This document shows, one piece after another, positions 7,418-13,818 of a DNA stretch of 17,621 nucleotides; positions within the stretch are counted from its first letter, which is position 1, and each line of letters starts with the position of its first letter. The notes beneath the pieces are model-generated. The model made no database searches and was not told the DNA's origin. It was given only the letters and a program-made list of their open reading frames with translations. A program made the translations under genes and the position numbers. Origin of the DNA: Cellvibrionales bacterium UBA7375 (GTDB taxonomy: Bacteria > Pseudomonadota > Gammaproteobacteria > Pseudomonadales > Porticoccaceae); contig DKNZ01000013.1 in NCBI GenBank assembly GCA_002469845.1, forward strand, positions 1 through 17,621, written 5' to 3'.

Positions 7418-7908
7418 TGGCCCAAGCCAATACCGAGGCTCACCTTGCAATAACCCTTGATGGCGAGCAACAGATGGTAGATTTTGGGGTTAATCTCGCC
7501 AGTGCTATTGATAAAATAAAGTCGCCATTATTGATACTACTTAATGGTGACTTAGGGGCGGGAAAAACCACGATAAGCCGAGGAATTTTACAGGGACTAG
7601 GCCATCATGGCCCTGTAAAAAGCCCAACTTACACCCTAGTGGAGCCCTATAAACTAGATTTAGGTAAGATATTTCACTTTGATTTATACCGATTAATAGA
7701 CCCAGAAGAATTAGAGCATATTGGGTTTTCCGATTATCTATCGGAGGCTGTTTTGTGCATAATAGAATGGCCTGAAAACGGTGGTAGTTATATTCCTCAG
7801 CCGGATATAACGATTGATATTAGTTTGTATCAATCAGGGCGCAAAGTGACCCTAGATTCCCAGACCGATTTAGGCAAAAAATGCATATATCAAGTACAGC
7901 AAAAGTAA
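7417..7908 (+). CDS. tsaE: tRNA t6A synthesis ATPase TsaE
   Basis: TsaE is the small ATPase that works with TsaB and TsaD to add threonylcarbamoyl to adenosine-37 of ANN-decoding tRNAs. The 163-residue protein (E. coli about 153) has the P-loop GDLGAGKTT at 44-52, the SPTYTLV block at 69-75, HFDLYRL at 87-93 and IIEWPE at 115-120, all family signatures. An AGGAA element at 7404-7408, inside the end of nnr, sits eight bases before the ATG and supports this start. The one-base overlap with nnr suggests coupling. A perfect 10-base inverted repeat (7586-7595 with 7611-7620) lies in the coding sequence just after the P-loop codons. amiC begins 21 bases after the stop. Confidence 0.96.
   Translation: MAQANTEAHLAITLDGEQQMVDFGVNLASAIDKIKSPLLILLNGDLGAGKTTISRGILQGLGHHGPVKSPTYTLVEPYKLDLGKIFHFDLYRLIDPEELEHIGFSDYLSEAVLCIIEWPENGGSYIPQPDITIDISLYQSGRKVTLDSQTDLGKKCIYQVQQK
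7586..7620. repeat. 10-bp perfect inverted repeat inside tsaE
   Basis: TTTTACAGGG (7586-7595) is exactly complementary in reverse to CCCTGTAAAA (7611-7620), with a 15-base loop. Inside the loop CCA-TCA-TGG can add three more pairs, and an overlapping alternative GGCCA/TGGCC hairpin (7600-7604, 7608-7612) is possible. It is not followed by a T-tract on the plus strand, so it does not look like a normal terminator. The encoded protein segment is conserved in TsaE, so the repeat may be a coincidence of codon choice. Confidence 0.5.
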
Positions 7909-7929
7909 TCATTATTTAGGGTAAACTGG

Positions 7930-9270
7930 GTGCAATTTCTAATGCAATTAAAAATTTATAGCGCTACCCTAGTTTTTTTGATGCTTGTGTCTGGCACAAT
8001 AGTTGCCACATCAGTAAGTGCTTCAGAAATAAATTCGGTTCGTTTGTCGCAAAAACAAGATACTACCAGAATAGTATTCGATATAAACGGCACTATAAGC
8101 TATAAAGTTTTTACACTAGATAACCCCAAACGCCTAGTAATTGATATCGCAAATGTGCCAAAAAAGCCCTCAATAGCGCATCTTAAGTTAAAAGATAGTC
8201 CAATCAGTGAAATACGTATCGCCCATCGCAACAAAAAGGATTTACGCATTGTTTTAGTTCTGAAAAAAGCTATTACCAATAAACATTTCACCCTCAAAGC
8301 CAATGAGAAATATAGTAACCGCCTAGTGGTTGATCTATTTGATAAAAACCCAGGGACAAGTCGCTCAGTAGAAGAAATTGTAAAACAGTCAGATCGAAAA
8401 ATAGTTATTGCAATCGATGCCGGTCATGGCGGGATTGACCCGGGTGCTTTAGGCCCAAATCGTATGCGAGAAAAAATTGTCGTATTACAAATCTCTAAAC
8501 GATTAGAAAACCTATTCGACAAAGACCCTAATTATGAGGGTGTATTGGTGCGTAAGGGTGATTATTTCTTGGCTCACCGCAAGCGCACCCAAATTGCCCG
8601 AGACAATAAGGCTGATTTCTTTGTGTCAATCCATGCGGATGCATTTACTGACCCCCGAGCCAACGGTGCTTCGGTCTATGCGCTATCAAACAAAGGCGCG
8701 ACCAGTGAGGCTGCAAGATTTCTAGCGAAAAAACAAAATAATGCGGATTTAATTGGAGGAGCCACCGCACTTAATCTTGATAACAAAGACGAAATGTTAG
8801 CAGGCGTTCTCTTAGATCTTTCAATGACAGCGACTATGAGCACCAGTTTGGAAGCAGGGAAGCAGGTACTAAAACAAATGGGTTCTGTTGCAAGATTACA
8901 CAAAAAGAAAGTTGAGCAAGCTGGATTTTTAGTCTTAAAATCGCCAGATATACCATCTCTACTGATTGAAACAGGTTTTATTTCCAACCCAAAAGAAGCG
9001 CGCAAACTTTCTAGTGGCAATTATCAACAGAGAATGGCAAAAGCGATCTATAATGGATTGGATCAATATTATTCTGAGCATCCACCGGAAGGTACATTAT
9101 TGGCAAAGGTAATGAGTGGCAAGCCACTGCATTATATTGTTGCTCGTGGGGATACACTGTCAGAAATTTCTGCCCAGTATAAAATCTCAATGACCAAAAT
9201 TATGCGCTACAATAAAATGTCGTCCAGTAAGATTCGCGTAGGCCAAGTGATCGCAATCCCTGGTCGTTAA
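7930..9270 (+). CDS. amiC: N-acetylmuramoyl-L-alanine amidase, AMIN + Amidase_3 + LysM (AmiB/AmiC type)
   Basis: This predicted periplasmic zinc amidase cuts the peptide side chains from peptidoglycan so that daughter cells can separate. The 446-residue protein starts with a signal peptide (hydrophobic core about 9-26, likely cleavage after VSA at 29-31). An AMIN domain follows (about 33-137), then an Amidase_3 catalytic domain (about 158-382) and one LysM motif (about 401-443, YIVARGDTLSEIS). Zinc ligands are visible as His166 in DAGHGG, Glu181 in MREK and His235 in SIHAD; Glu347 in IETGFISN is the catalytic glutamate. I chose the GTG start at 7930 because AGGG lies nine bases upstream; an in-frame ATG at 7942 is the alternative. 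AmiB and AmiC cannot be told apart reliably here: the position matches E. coli amiB and the C-terminal LysM also fits AmiB-like proteins. Confidence 0.88.
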   Translation: MQFLMQLKIYSATLVFLMLVSGTIVATSVSASEINSVRLSQKQDTTRIVFDINGTISYKVFTLDNPKRLVIDIANVPKKPSIAHLKLKDSPISEIRIAHRNKKDLRIVLVLKKAITNKHFTLKANEKYSNRLVVDLFDKNPGTSRSVEEIVKQSDRKIVIAIDAGHGGIDPGALGPNRMREKIVVLQISKRLENLFDKDPNYEGVLVRKGDYFLAHRKRTQIARDNKADFFVSIHADAFTDPRANGASVYALSNKGATSEAARFLAKKQNNADLIGGATALNLDNKDEMLAGVLLDLSMTATMSTSLEAGKQVLKQMGSVARLHKKKVEQAGFLVLKSPDIPSLLIETGFISNPKEARKLSSGNYQQRMAKAIYNGLDQYYSEHPPEGTLLAKVMSGKPLHYIVARGDTLSEISAQYKISMTKIMRYNKMSSSKIRVGQVIAIPGR

Positions 9271-9298
9271 CAACCATTAAAAATACGGATACAAGGCC

Positions 9299-11089
9299 AT
9301 GCCAGCAATCAACACCTTAAACCCACAGCTAGCCAACCAAATTGCGGCGGGTGAGGTTGTTGAGCGTCCCGCATCAGTCGTTAAAGAATTAGTAGAAAAT
9401 AGCTTGGATGCTGGAGCCACTCGAATTGATATAGAAGTCGAGCAGGGTGGGGTAAAACGTCTATGTGTTCGCGATAATGGTTGCGGTATAGAACAATCAG
9501 ATATGCCTCTAGCATTAAGTCGTCATGCCACCAGTAAAATTAGCGATATCGATGACTTAGAAGCTGTGGCCACACTGGGTTTTAGGGGTGAAGCACTAGC
9601 CAGTATAGCCTCGGTGTCACGATTATCACTAACCTCAAATAGTGGAGAAAGCCAAGGTTGGCAAGCAGTGAGTGAAGGCCGTGATATGGCGGTCGATGTT
9701 CAGCCTGCGGCGCATCCAGCCGGAACCAGTGTCGATGTTAGAGATTTATTTTTTAATACCCCCGCTAGACGAAAATTTTTGCGTACCGAAACCACCGAAT
9801 ATAACCGTATTGATGACTACGCCAAAAAGCTAGCGCTCAGTCATATGCAGGTCGCCTTCAGTCTGCGACATAATCAGCGGGTAAATCTCAATCTTCAGCC
9901 TGCACAGACTGTGCTCGAGCAAGAAAAACGAGTGGCCGATATCTGCGGAAAACCATTTATGGAGCAAGCGCTATATATTGATAACCATCGCACAGGCATT
10001 CGGCTATGGGGGTGGATTGGGTTGCCCACATTTTCCAGAAGCCAAACTGACCTTCAACACTTTTTTGTTAATGGTCGTAGTATTCGTGACAAAGTAGTGT
10101 CACATGCAGTTCGACAGGCCTACCAAGACGTCCTCTATCATGGCCGTCACCCAGCCTTTGTATTATTTCTTGAAATTGAGCCAAAAGATGTGGATGTCAA
10201 TGTCCATCCAACTAAGCACGAAGTTCGGTTTAGAGACAGTCGAGTTATTCATGGTTTTGTCTCCAGTACACTACAAAAAGCATTGGCTCAAGATCGGCCT
10301 CAGGATCATCTGCAATCAAATGAAGCCCAAAGCCTATTACCTGAAGAAGCTATACCCACGCAATCAACTATGGGATTAGCGCCAGCTCCAACCCCATTAA
10401 ATTATTCAGCCAAGACCTCGGGCTATCAAGGACAGTCAGTTAATACCCCTATGCACGCCTATCAGTCTCTTTATGCTGAGGGTGGCGCTGAAGAATCAGC
10501 GATTATTCCACCCTTAGGTTTTGCCATAGCCCAGTTAAAGGGTATTTATATATTGGCAGAAAACGAGCAGGGTATGATCGTAGTCGATATGCACGCCGCT
10601 CATGAGCGCATTACCTATGAGCAGATGAAAACAGATTTTGATAAAGAAGGACTTATAGCACAGCCATTACTGGTGCCCGAAAGCTTATCCGTCAGTCAGC
10701 GAGAAGCCGATGCTGTCGAGCAAAATCCAGATGTGTTTGTACGTCTAGGTTTCAGCGTAGAAAGGGCAGCAGCAGAGAGTATTGTTGTTCGTGAGATACC
10801 TGCATTATTACGGGGAACTCAGGTTGAAGCATTATTACGCGATGTTATTTCAGATGTTCTTGAGCACGGCACATCCGAGAGAATAAGGCATAAAATCAAT
10901 GAAATTTTGTCCACCATGGCCTGTCATGGTTCAGTAAGGGCCAATCGTATATTGACCATTCCAGAAATGAATGCGCTGCTGCGAGATATGGAAGCCACCG
11001 AGCGCAGTGGCCAATGCAATCATGGTCGTCCTACCTACTTTCAGCTCAGCCTTGATGAGCTAGATAAACTCTTTCTGCGCGGCCGATGA
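9299..11089 (+). CDS. mutL: DNA mismatch repair protein MutL (endonuclease-type)
   Basis: MutL links mismatch recognition by MutS to strand removal. The 596-residue protein has an N-terminal GHKL ATPase domain: Glu30 and Asn34 in VVKELVENSLDAG, DNGCGI at 59-64, HATSK at 76-80 and GFRGEALASI at 94-103. A variable linker rich in Pro, Gln and Ser runs from about 335 to 400, followed by the C-terminal dimerization domain. That domain carries DMHAAHERITYE at 430-441, which fits the metal-binding endonuclease motif D(Q/M)HA-x2-E-x4-E absent from E. coli MutL. The partner motifs ACHGSVRA (541-548) and GQCNHGRPT (571-579) are also present. QPLLVP at 455-460 matches the sliding-clamp contact. AAGG two bases before the ATG is unusually close for a ribosome-binding site. 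The stop overlaps the miaA start by four bases (ATGA). Confidence 0.97.
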   Translation: MPAINTLNPQLANQIAAGEVVERPASVVKELVENSLDAGATRIDIEVEQGGVKRLCVRDNGCGIEQSDMPLALSRHATSKISDIDDLEAVATLGFRGEALASIASVSRLSLTSNSGESQGWQAVSEGRDMAVDVQPAAHPAGTSVDVRDLFFNTPARRKFLRTETTEYNRIDDYAKKLALSHMQVAFSLRHNQRVNLNLQPAQTVLEQEKRVADICGKPFMEQALYIDNHRTGIRLWGWIGLPTFSRSQTDLQHFFVNGRSIRDKVVSHAVRQAYQDVLYHGRHPAFVLFLEIEPKDVDVNVHPTKHEVRFRDSRVIHGFVSSTLQKALAQDRPQDHLQSNEAQSLLPEEAIPTQSTMGLAPAPTPLNYSAKTSGYQGQSVNTPMHAYQSLYAEGGAEESAIIPPLGFAIAQLKGIYILAENEQGMIVVDMHAAHERITYEQMKTDFDKEGLIAQPLLVPESLSVSQREADAVEQNPDVFVRLGFSVERAAAESIVVREIPALLRGTQVEALLRDVISDVLEHGTSERIRHKINEILSTMACHGSVRANRILTIPEMNALLRDMEATERSGQCNHGRPTYFQLSLDELDKLFLRGR

Positions 11090-12045
11090 GAGCAAACTTG
11101 GATAATAAAAAACTACCAGTTATTTTCTTGATGGGTCCAACGGCCAGTGGTAAAACTGATCTTGCCATTTCATTATTAGACCATCTTCCAGTTGAGCTTA
11201 TTAATGTAGATTCCGCACAAATTTATCAGCAATTGGACATTGGTACCGCCAAGCCTGATGCTGAAACATTAAAAAAAGCGCCCCATCGACTACTTGGATT
11301 CTGTGATCCCGCCGATGCATACAGTGCCGCTGACTTTGCCACCGATGCCAAAAAAGAAATAGCAGAAATTCACACTATGGGTCGAATACCCCTGCTAGTT
11401 GGTGGTAGCATGCTATACTTTAAACTGTTACTAGAGGGACTATCTGATTTGCCAACAGCAGATGCGGATATCCGAAAAAGTATTCAGGAGCAGGCAGACA
11501 AGGAAGGTTGGGCAAGTATTCATCAGCAGTTGCAGTTAGTCGATCCAATAACTGCAGAAAAATTGCATCCAAATCATTCGCAACGTATCCAGCGCGCCCT
11601 TGAGGTATATAAAATTACCGGTTTGCCGCTCTCAGAATTACAGAATCAGTCCAACGGCGGCATTAAAGATCATTACGATGTTCGTCAATATGCGCTAGTT
11701 ATACAAAATAGGGCATTGCTTCACCAGCGTATAGAACAGCGCTTTATGGCTATGATGGAAGCAGGATTTGCCAAAGAAGTCGAAGCACTGTTCCAGCGAG
11801 GCGACTTGAATGCTGATTTACCCTCAATTAGAGCCGCAGGTTACAGGCAATTGTGGGATTATTTTGAAGGCCATTACGGACTAGACGAAGCTGTTGAAAA
11901 AGCGATTATAGCCACAAGACAGTTGGCAAAAAGACAGCAGACATGGTTGAGAAATTGGCCAAATAGCCAAGAAGTACTGGTAGACAATGAACGGGGTTAC
12001 CTCGATAAAAAGATACTCTATGAAAACTTTTTGGGGTTACAGTAA
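11086..12045 (+). CDS. miaA: tRNA dimethylallyltransferase
   Basis: MiaA transfers a dimethylallyl group from DMAPP to N6 of adenosine-37 in tRNAs that read UNN codons, the first step toward ms2i6A. The 319-residue protein (E. coli 316) has the P-loop GPTASGKTDL at 17-26, VDSAQIY at 41-47, DIGTAKP at 51-57, the SAADFA block near 80-85 and the LVGGSMLYF block at 104-112. The C-terminal half has DLPSIRAAGYRQLW and ATRQLAKRQQTWLR, both characteristic. Where most relatives read GGTMLYF this one has Ser108, which keeps the hydroxyl group. The start overlaps the mutL stop as ATGA and lacks its own purine-rich site, so translation probably couples to mutL. A 128-base leader region separates it from hfq. 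Confidence 0.97.
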   Translation: MRANLDNKKLPVIFLMGPTASGKTDLAISLLDHLPVELINVDSAQIYQQLDIGTAKPDAETLKKAPHRLLGFCDPADAYSAADFATDAKKEIAEIHTMGRIPLLVGGSMLYFKLLLEGLSDLPTADADIRKSIQEQADKEGWASIHQQLQLVDPITAEKLHPNHSQRIQRALEVYKITGLPLSELQNQSNGGIKDHYDVRQYALVIQNRALLHQRIEQRFMAMMEAGFAKEVEALFQRGDLNADLPSIRAAGYRQLWDYFEGHYGLDEAVEKAIIATRQLAKRQQTWLRNWPNSQEVLVDNERGYLDKKILYENFLGLQ

Positions 12046-12054
12046 TACATTCCG

Positions 12055-12060
12055 TATACT
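12055..12060 (+). promoter_or_regulatory. Weak candidate -10 element for hfq
   Basis: A TATACT hexamer lies just after the miaA stop. TTGGGG is found 18 bases upstream (12031-12036, inside miaA), matching the first three bases of the -35 consensus. It is consistent with a dedicated hfq promoter near the end of miaA, as known in E. coli, but the match is poor and is offered only as a candidate. Confidence 0.22.
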
Positions 12061-12089
12061 AAGTCGTATTGGTTAGATAAAATAATTGA

Positions 12090-12139
12090 TAAGGTGAGTT
12101 GCAATCCCACCTTACACATTTGGTTGCGACTATTGCAAC
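12090..12139 (+). promoter_or_regulatory. Structured hfq leader with possible pseudoknot
   Basis: In the 128-base gap upstream of hfq, TAAGGTG (12090-12096) pairs with CACCTTA (12108-12114) around an 11-base loop. Eight of the loop bases, GTTGCAAT (12098-12105), are exactly complementary in reverse to ATTGCAAC (12132-12139). The two stems can form an H-type pseudoknot. Alternatively, GTTGC at 12123-12127 can pair locally with GCAAC at 12135-12139, competing with it. The structure ends 21 bases before the hfq AGGAG. There is no T-tract, so it is not a standard terminator. A leader element for hfq autoregulation is an inference. Confidence 0.45.
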
Positions 12140-12173
12140 ATATATTGAATTTTCAATACTAGGAGAAATAACA

Positions 12174-12437
12174 ATGTCAAAAGGACAAAACATACAGGAC
12201 CCATTTTTAAATGCGTTGAGAAAAGAGCGTGTTCCAGTCTCAATTTTTTTAGTTAACGGTATTAAGTTGCAGGGTACCCTTGATTCATTTGATCAGTTTG
12301 TGGTGATGCTAAAAAGTACCGTTAGTCAAATGGTCTATAAGCATGCGATTTCCACTATTGTTCCTGCAAGATCTGTTAACTATTTATCCGGCACTACTTC
12401 CCCAGGTCAGGGTGGTTATACTGGAGATAATGTCTAA
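12174..12437 (+). CDS. hfq: RNA chaperone Hfq
   Basis: Hfq is a hexameric Sm-like protein that pairs small RNAs with target mRNAs and affects RNA stability. The 87-residue protein has the full Sm core. Proximal-face residues Gln8, Gln41, Phe42, Lys56 and His57 are present, as is the VYKHAISTIVP signature at 54-64. The rim has RKER at 16-19, as in Pseudomonas. Position 25 is Phe where E. coli has the distal-face Tyr25. The C-terminal tail is short and Gly/Ser/Thr-rich (about 71-87), compared with 102 residues in all for E. coli. I chose the ATG at 12174 because AGGAG at 12161-12165 sits eight bases upstream and the N-terminus SKGQNIQDPFLNALR aligns with the family. An in-frame TTG at 12099 would add 25 non-conserved residues and is rejected. 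Confidence 0.98.
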   Translation: MSKGQNIQDPFLNALRKERVPVSIFLVNGIKLQGTLDSFDQFVVMLKSTVSQMVYKHAISTIVPARSVNYLSGTTSPGQGGYTGDNV

Positions 12438-12442
12438 ATAAC

Positions 12443-13738
12443 GTGTCATTATTTTTCGAGCGTCCAGATTTTGGTGAGCGTGCGTTACTTGTTCACCTAA
12501 AGTTAAATAGTGAAGCCGAGCCCGAGGACGTTGGAGAATTTGAGGAGCTTGTGAGATCTGCAGGTGGTGATATTGTTGACCTTATTCGCGGATCTCGCAC
12601 TGCCCCTCATGCAAAGTATTTTGTTGGCACTGGCAAATTAGAAGAAATTGCCAGTGTTGTTAAACGCGAATGCGCAGAACTGATTATATTTAATCATAAT
12701 TTATCCCCAAGCCAAGAGCGTAACCTTGAAGAAAGCCTTCAATGTCGAGTACTAGATAGGACTGGGCTTATATTAGATATTTTTGCCATGCGCGCGCGTA
12801 CTCACGAAGGTAAATTACAGGTTGAACTCGCCCAGCTACACCATCTATCTTCGCGCTTAGTTAGAGGTTGGACCCACCTTGAGCGACAAAAAGGTGGTAT
12901 TGGTATGCGAGGCCCGGGTGAAACTCAGCTAGAATCAGATCGGCGAATGGTTCGAGATCGTATTAAATCGATCAAAAAACGACTTGAAAAGGTGCGAATT
13001 CAGCGTAATCAGGGACGACAATCTAGGTTAAAATCAGATACGCCAACCATTTCTCTCGTTGGTTACACTAATGCGGGTAAATCTACATTATTTAATAGGG
13101 TAACTGAGTCTAATGTCTATGCGGCAGATCAATTGTTTGCAACATTGGATCCAACCATGCGGCGACTGGATATTCCCGAGCAAGGGCCAGTTATTTTTGC
13201 AGATACTGTAGGCTTTATAAGCCATTTGCCACACCGACTGATTGATGCTTTTCGCGCAACATTAGAAGAGGCGGCTTCGGCTAATGTGTTATTGCATATA
13301 GTGGACTCTTCGGCAGAAGACAGAACTGTTACTATAGATCGCGTAAACGATGTACTAAAAGAGATTGATGCCCATAGTTTGCCAACGCTTATGGTGTATA
13401 ACAAAATTGATCTTATGGATGATGGGCAAGCCAGAATTGAGCGTGATGCAGAGGGACGTCCAGTCGCGGTATGGCTGTCAGCATTAACTGGAGCTGGAGT
13501 AGACCTGCTACTGCAAGCAGTATCGGAATATTTACCGCGAAAATTGATACACAAAAAGATACAATTACAGCCTGATCATGGCTCATTAAGGGCTGCGTTA
13601 TACAGTCAAAAAGCTGTTTTAAATGAGACTTATAACGAACAAGGCAATATGAATCTAGAGATTCAATTACCAGAAAGTGACTTTTTTCGACTTGTGAAGC
13701 AATCGGGGTTGAAATTAGAGGATTTAGACACCATCTAG
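12443..13738 (+). CDS. hflX: Ribosome-associated GTPase HflX
   Basis: HflX binds the 50S subunit and splits stalled ribosomes, notably in heat stress. The 431-residue protein has the N-terminal nucleotide-binding HflX domain (about 10-195) with the GGIGMRGPGE loop at 151-160 and ARTHEGKLQVELAQL near 118-132. The GTPase domain follows: P-loop GYTNAGKST at 207-215, DTVGF at 254-258, NKID at 320-323 and a SALTG G5-like motif. A C-terminal domain ends the protein. The start is GTG, five bases after the hfq stop. The nearest purine-rich element (GGAGA at about 12424) is far upstream, so translation may depend on coupling to hfq. The N-terminus LFFERPDFGERALLVHL matches Pseudomonas HflX, which supports the GTG. 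The stop codon lies inside a perfect hairpin. Confidence 0.96.
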   Translation: MSLFFERPDFGERALLVHLKLNSEAEPEDVGEFEELVRSAGGDIVDLIRGSRTAPHAKYFVGTGKLEEIASVVKRECAELIIFNHNLSPSQERNLEESLQCRVLDRTGLILDIFAMRARTHEGKLQVELAQLHHLSSRLVRGWTHLERQKGGIGMRGPGETQLESDRRMVRDRIKSIKKRLEKVRIQRNQGRQSRLKSDTPTISLVGYTNAGKSTLFNRVTESNVYAADQLFATLDPTMRRLDIPEQGPVIFADTVGFISHLPHRLIDAFRATLEEAASANVLLHIVDSSAEDRTVTIDRVNDVLKEIDAHSLPTLMVYNKIDLMDDGQARIERDAEGRPVAVWLSALTGAGVDLLLQAVSEYLPRKLIHKKIQLQPDHGSLRAALYSQKAVLNETYNEQGNMNLEIQLPESDFFRLVKQSGLKLEDLDTI

Positions 13739-13754
13739 TAGAAAGTACTAGATG
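13732..13754 (+). repeat. Perfect 9-bp hairpin across the hflX stop codon
   Basis: CATCTAGTA (13732-13740) pairs exactly with TACTAGATG (13746-13754) around the five-base loop GAAAG. The TAG stop of hflX (13736-13738) lies within the left arm. No T-tract follows, so this is not a classic intrinsic terminator. It sits at the hflX-hflK junction, 64 bases before the hflK ATG, where an RNA hairpin could affect mRNA processing, stability or relative expression. Confidence 0.6.
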
Positions 13755-13818
13755 AAAGATGCAGAAAACTCAAATTCACAATGAGGCCTCTGTCAATAAT
13801 TTAATTTGGAGTAAAACT

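Noticed and set aside
8676..9020. Opposite-strand reading frame of 114 codons inside amiC
   Set aside because: It lies wholly within a conserved gene, has no recognisable domain or ribosome-binding site, and looks like a shadow frame.
12099..12173. Longer Hfq reading frame starting at TTG 12099
   Set aside because: It lacks a ribosome-binding site, adds 25 residues not seen in Hfq, and runs through the predicted leader structure. The ATG at 12174 has AGGAG and a conserved N-terminus.
13129..13554. Opposite-strand reading frame of 141 codons inside hflX
   Set aside because: It is Ser/Ala/Thr-rich low-complexity translation antisense to a conserved GTPase domain, a typical shadow frame.
13650..13665. 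TGAATC-TAGA-GATTCA palindrome near the end of hflX
   Set aside because: Only six pairs within coding sequence, expected by chance in a window of this size.
13759..13818. Longer HflK start at ATG 13759
   Set aside because: The 20 extra residues are not like any HflK N-terminus. The ATG at 13819 has GGAG at the right distance and begins MAWNEPG, as in E. coli.
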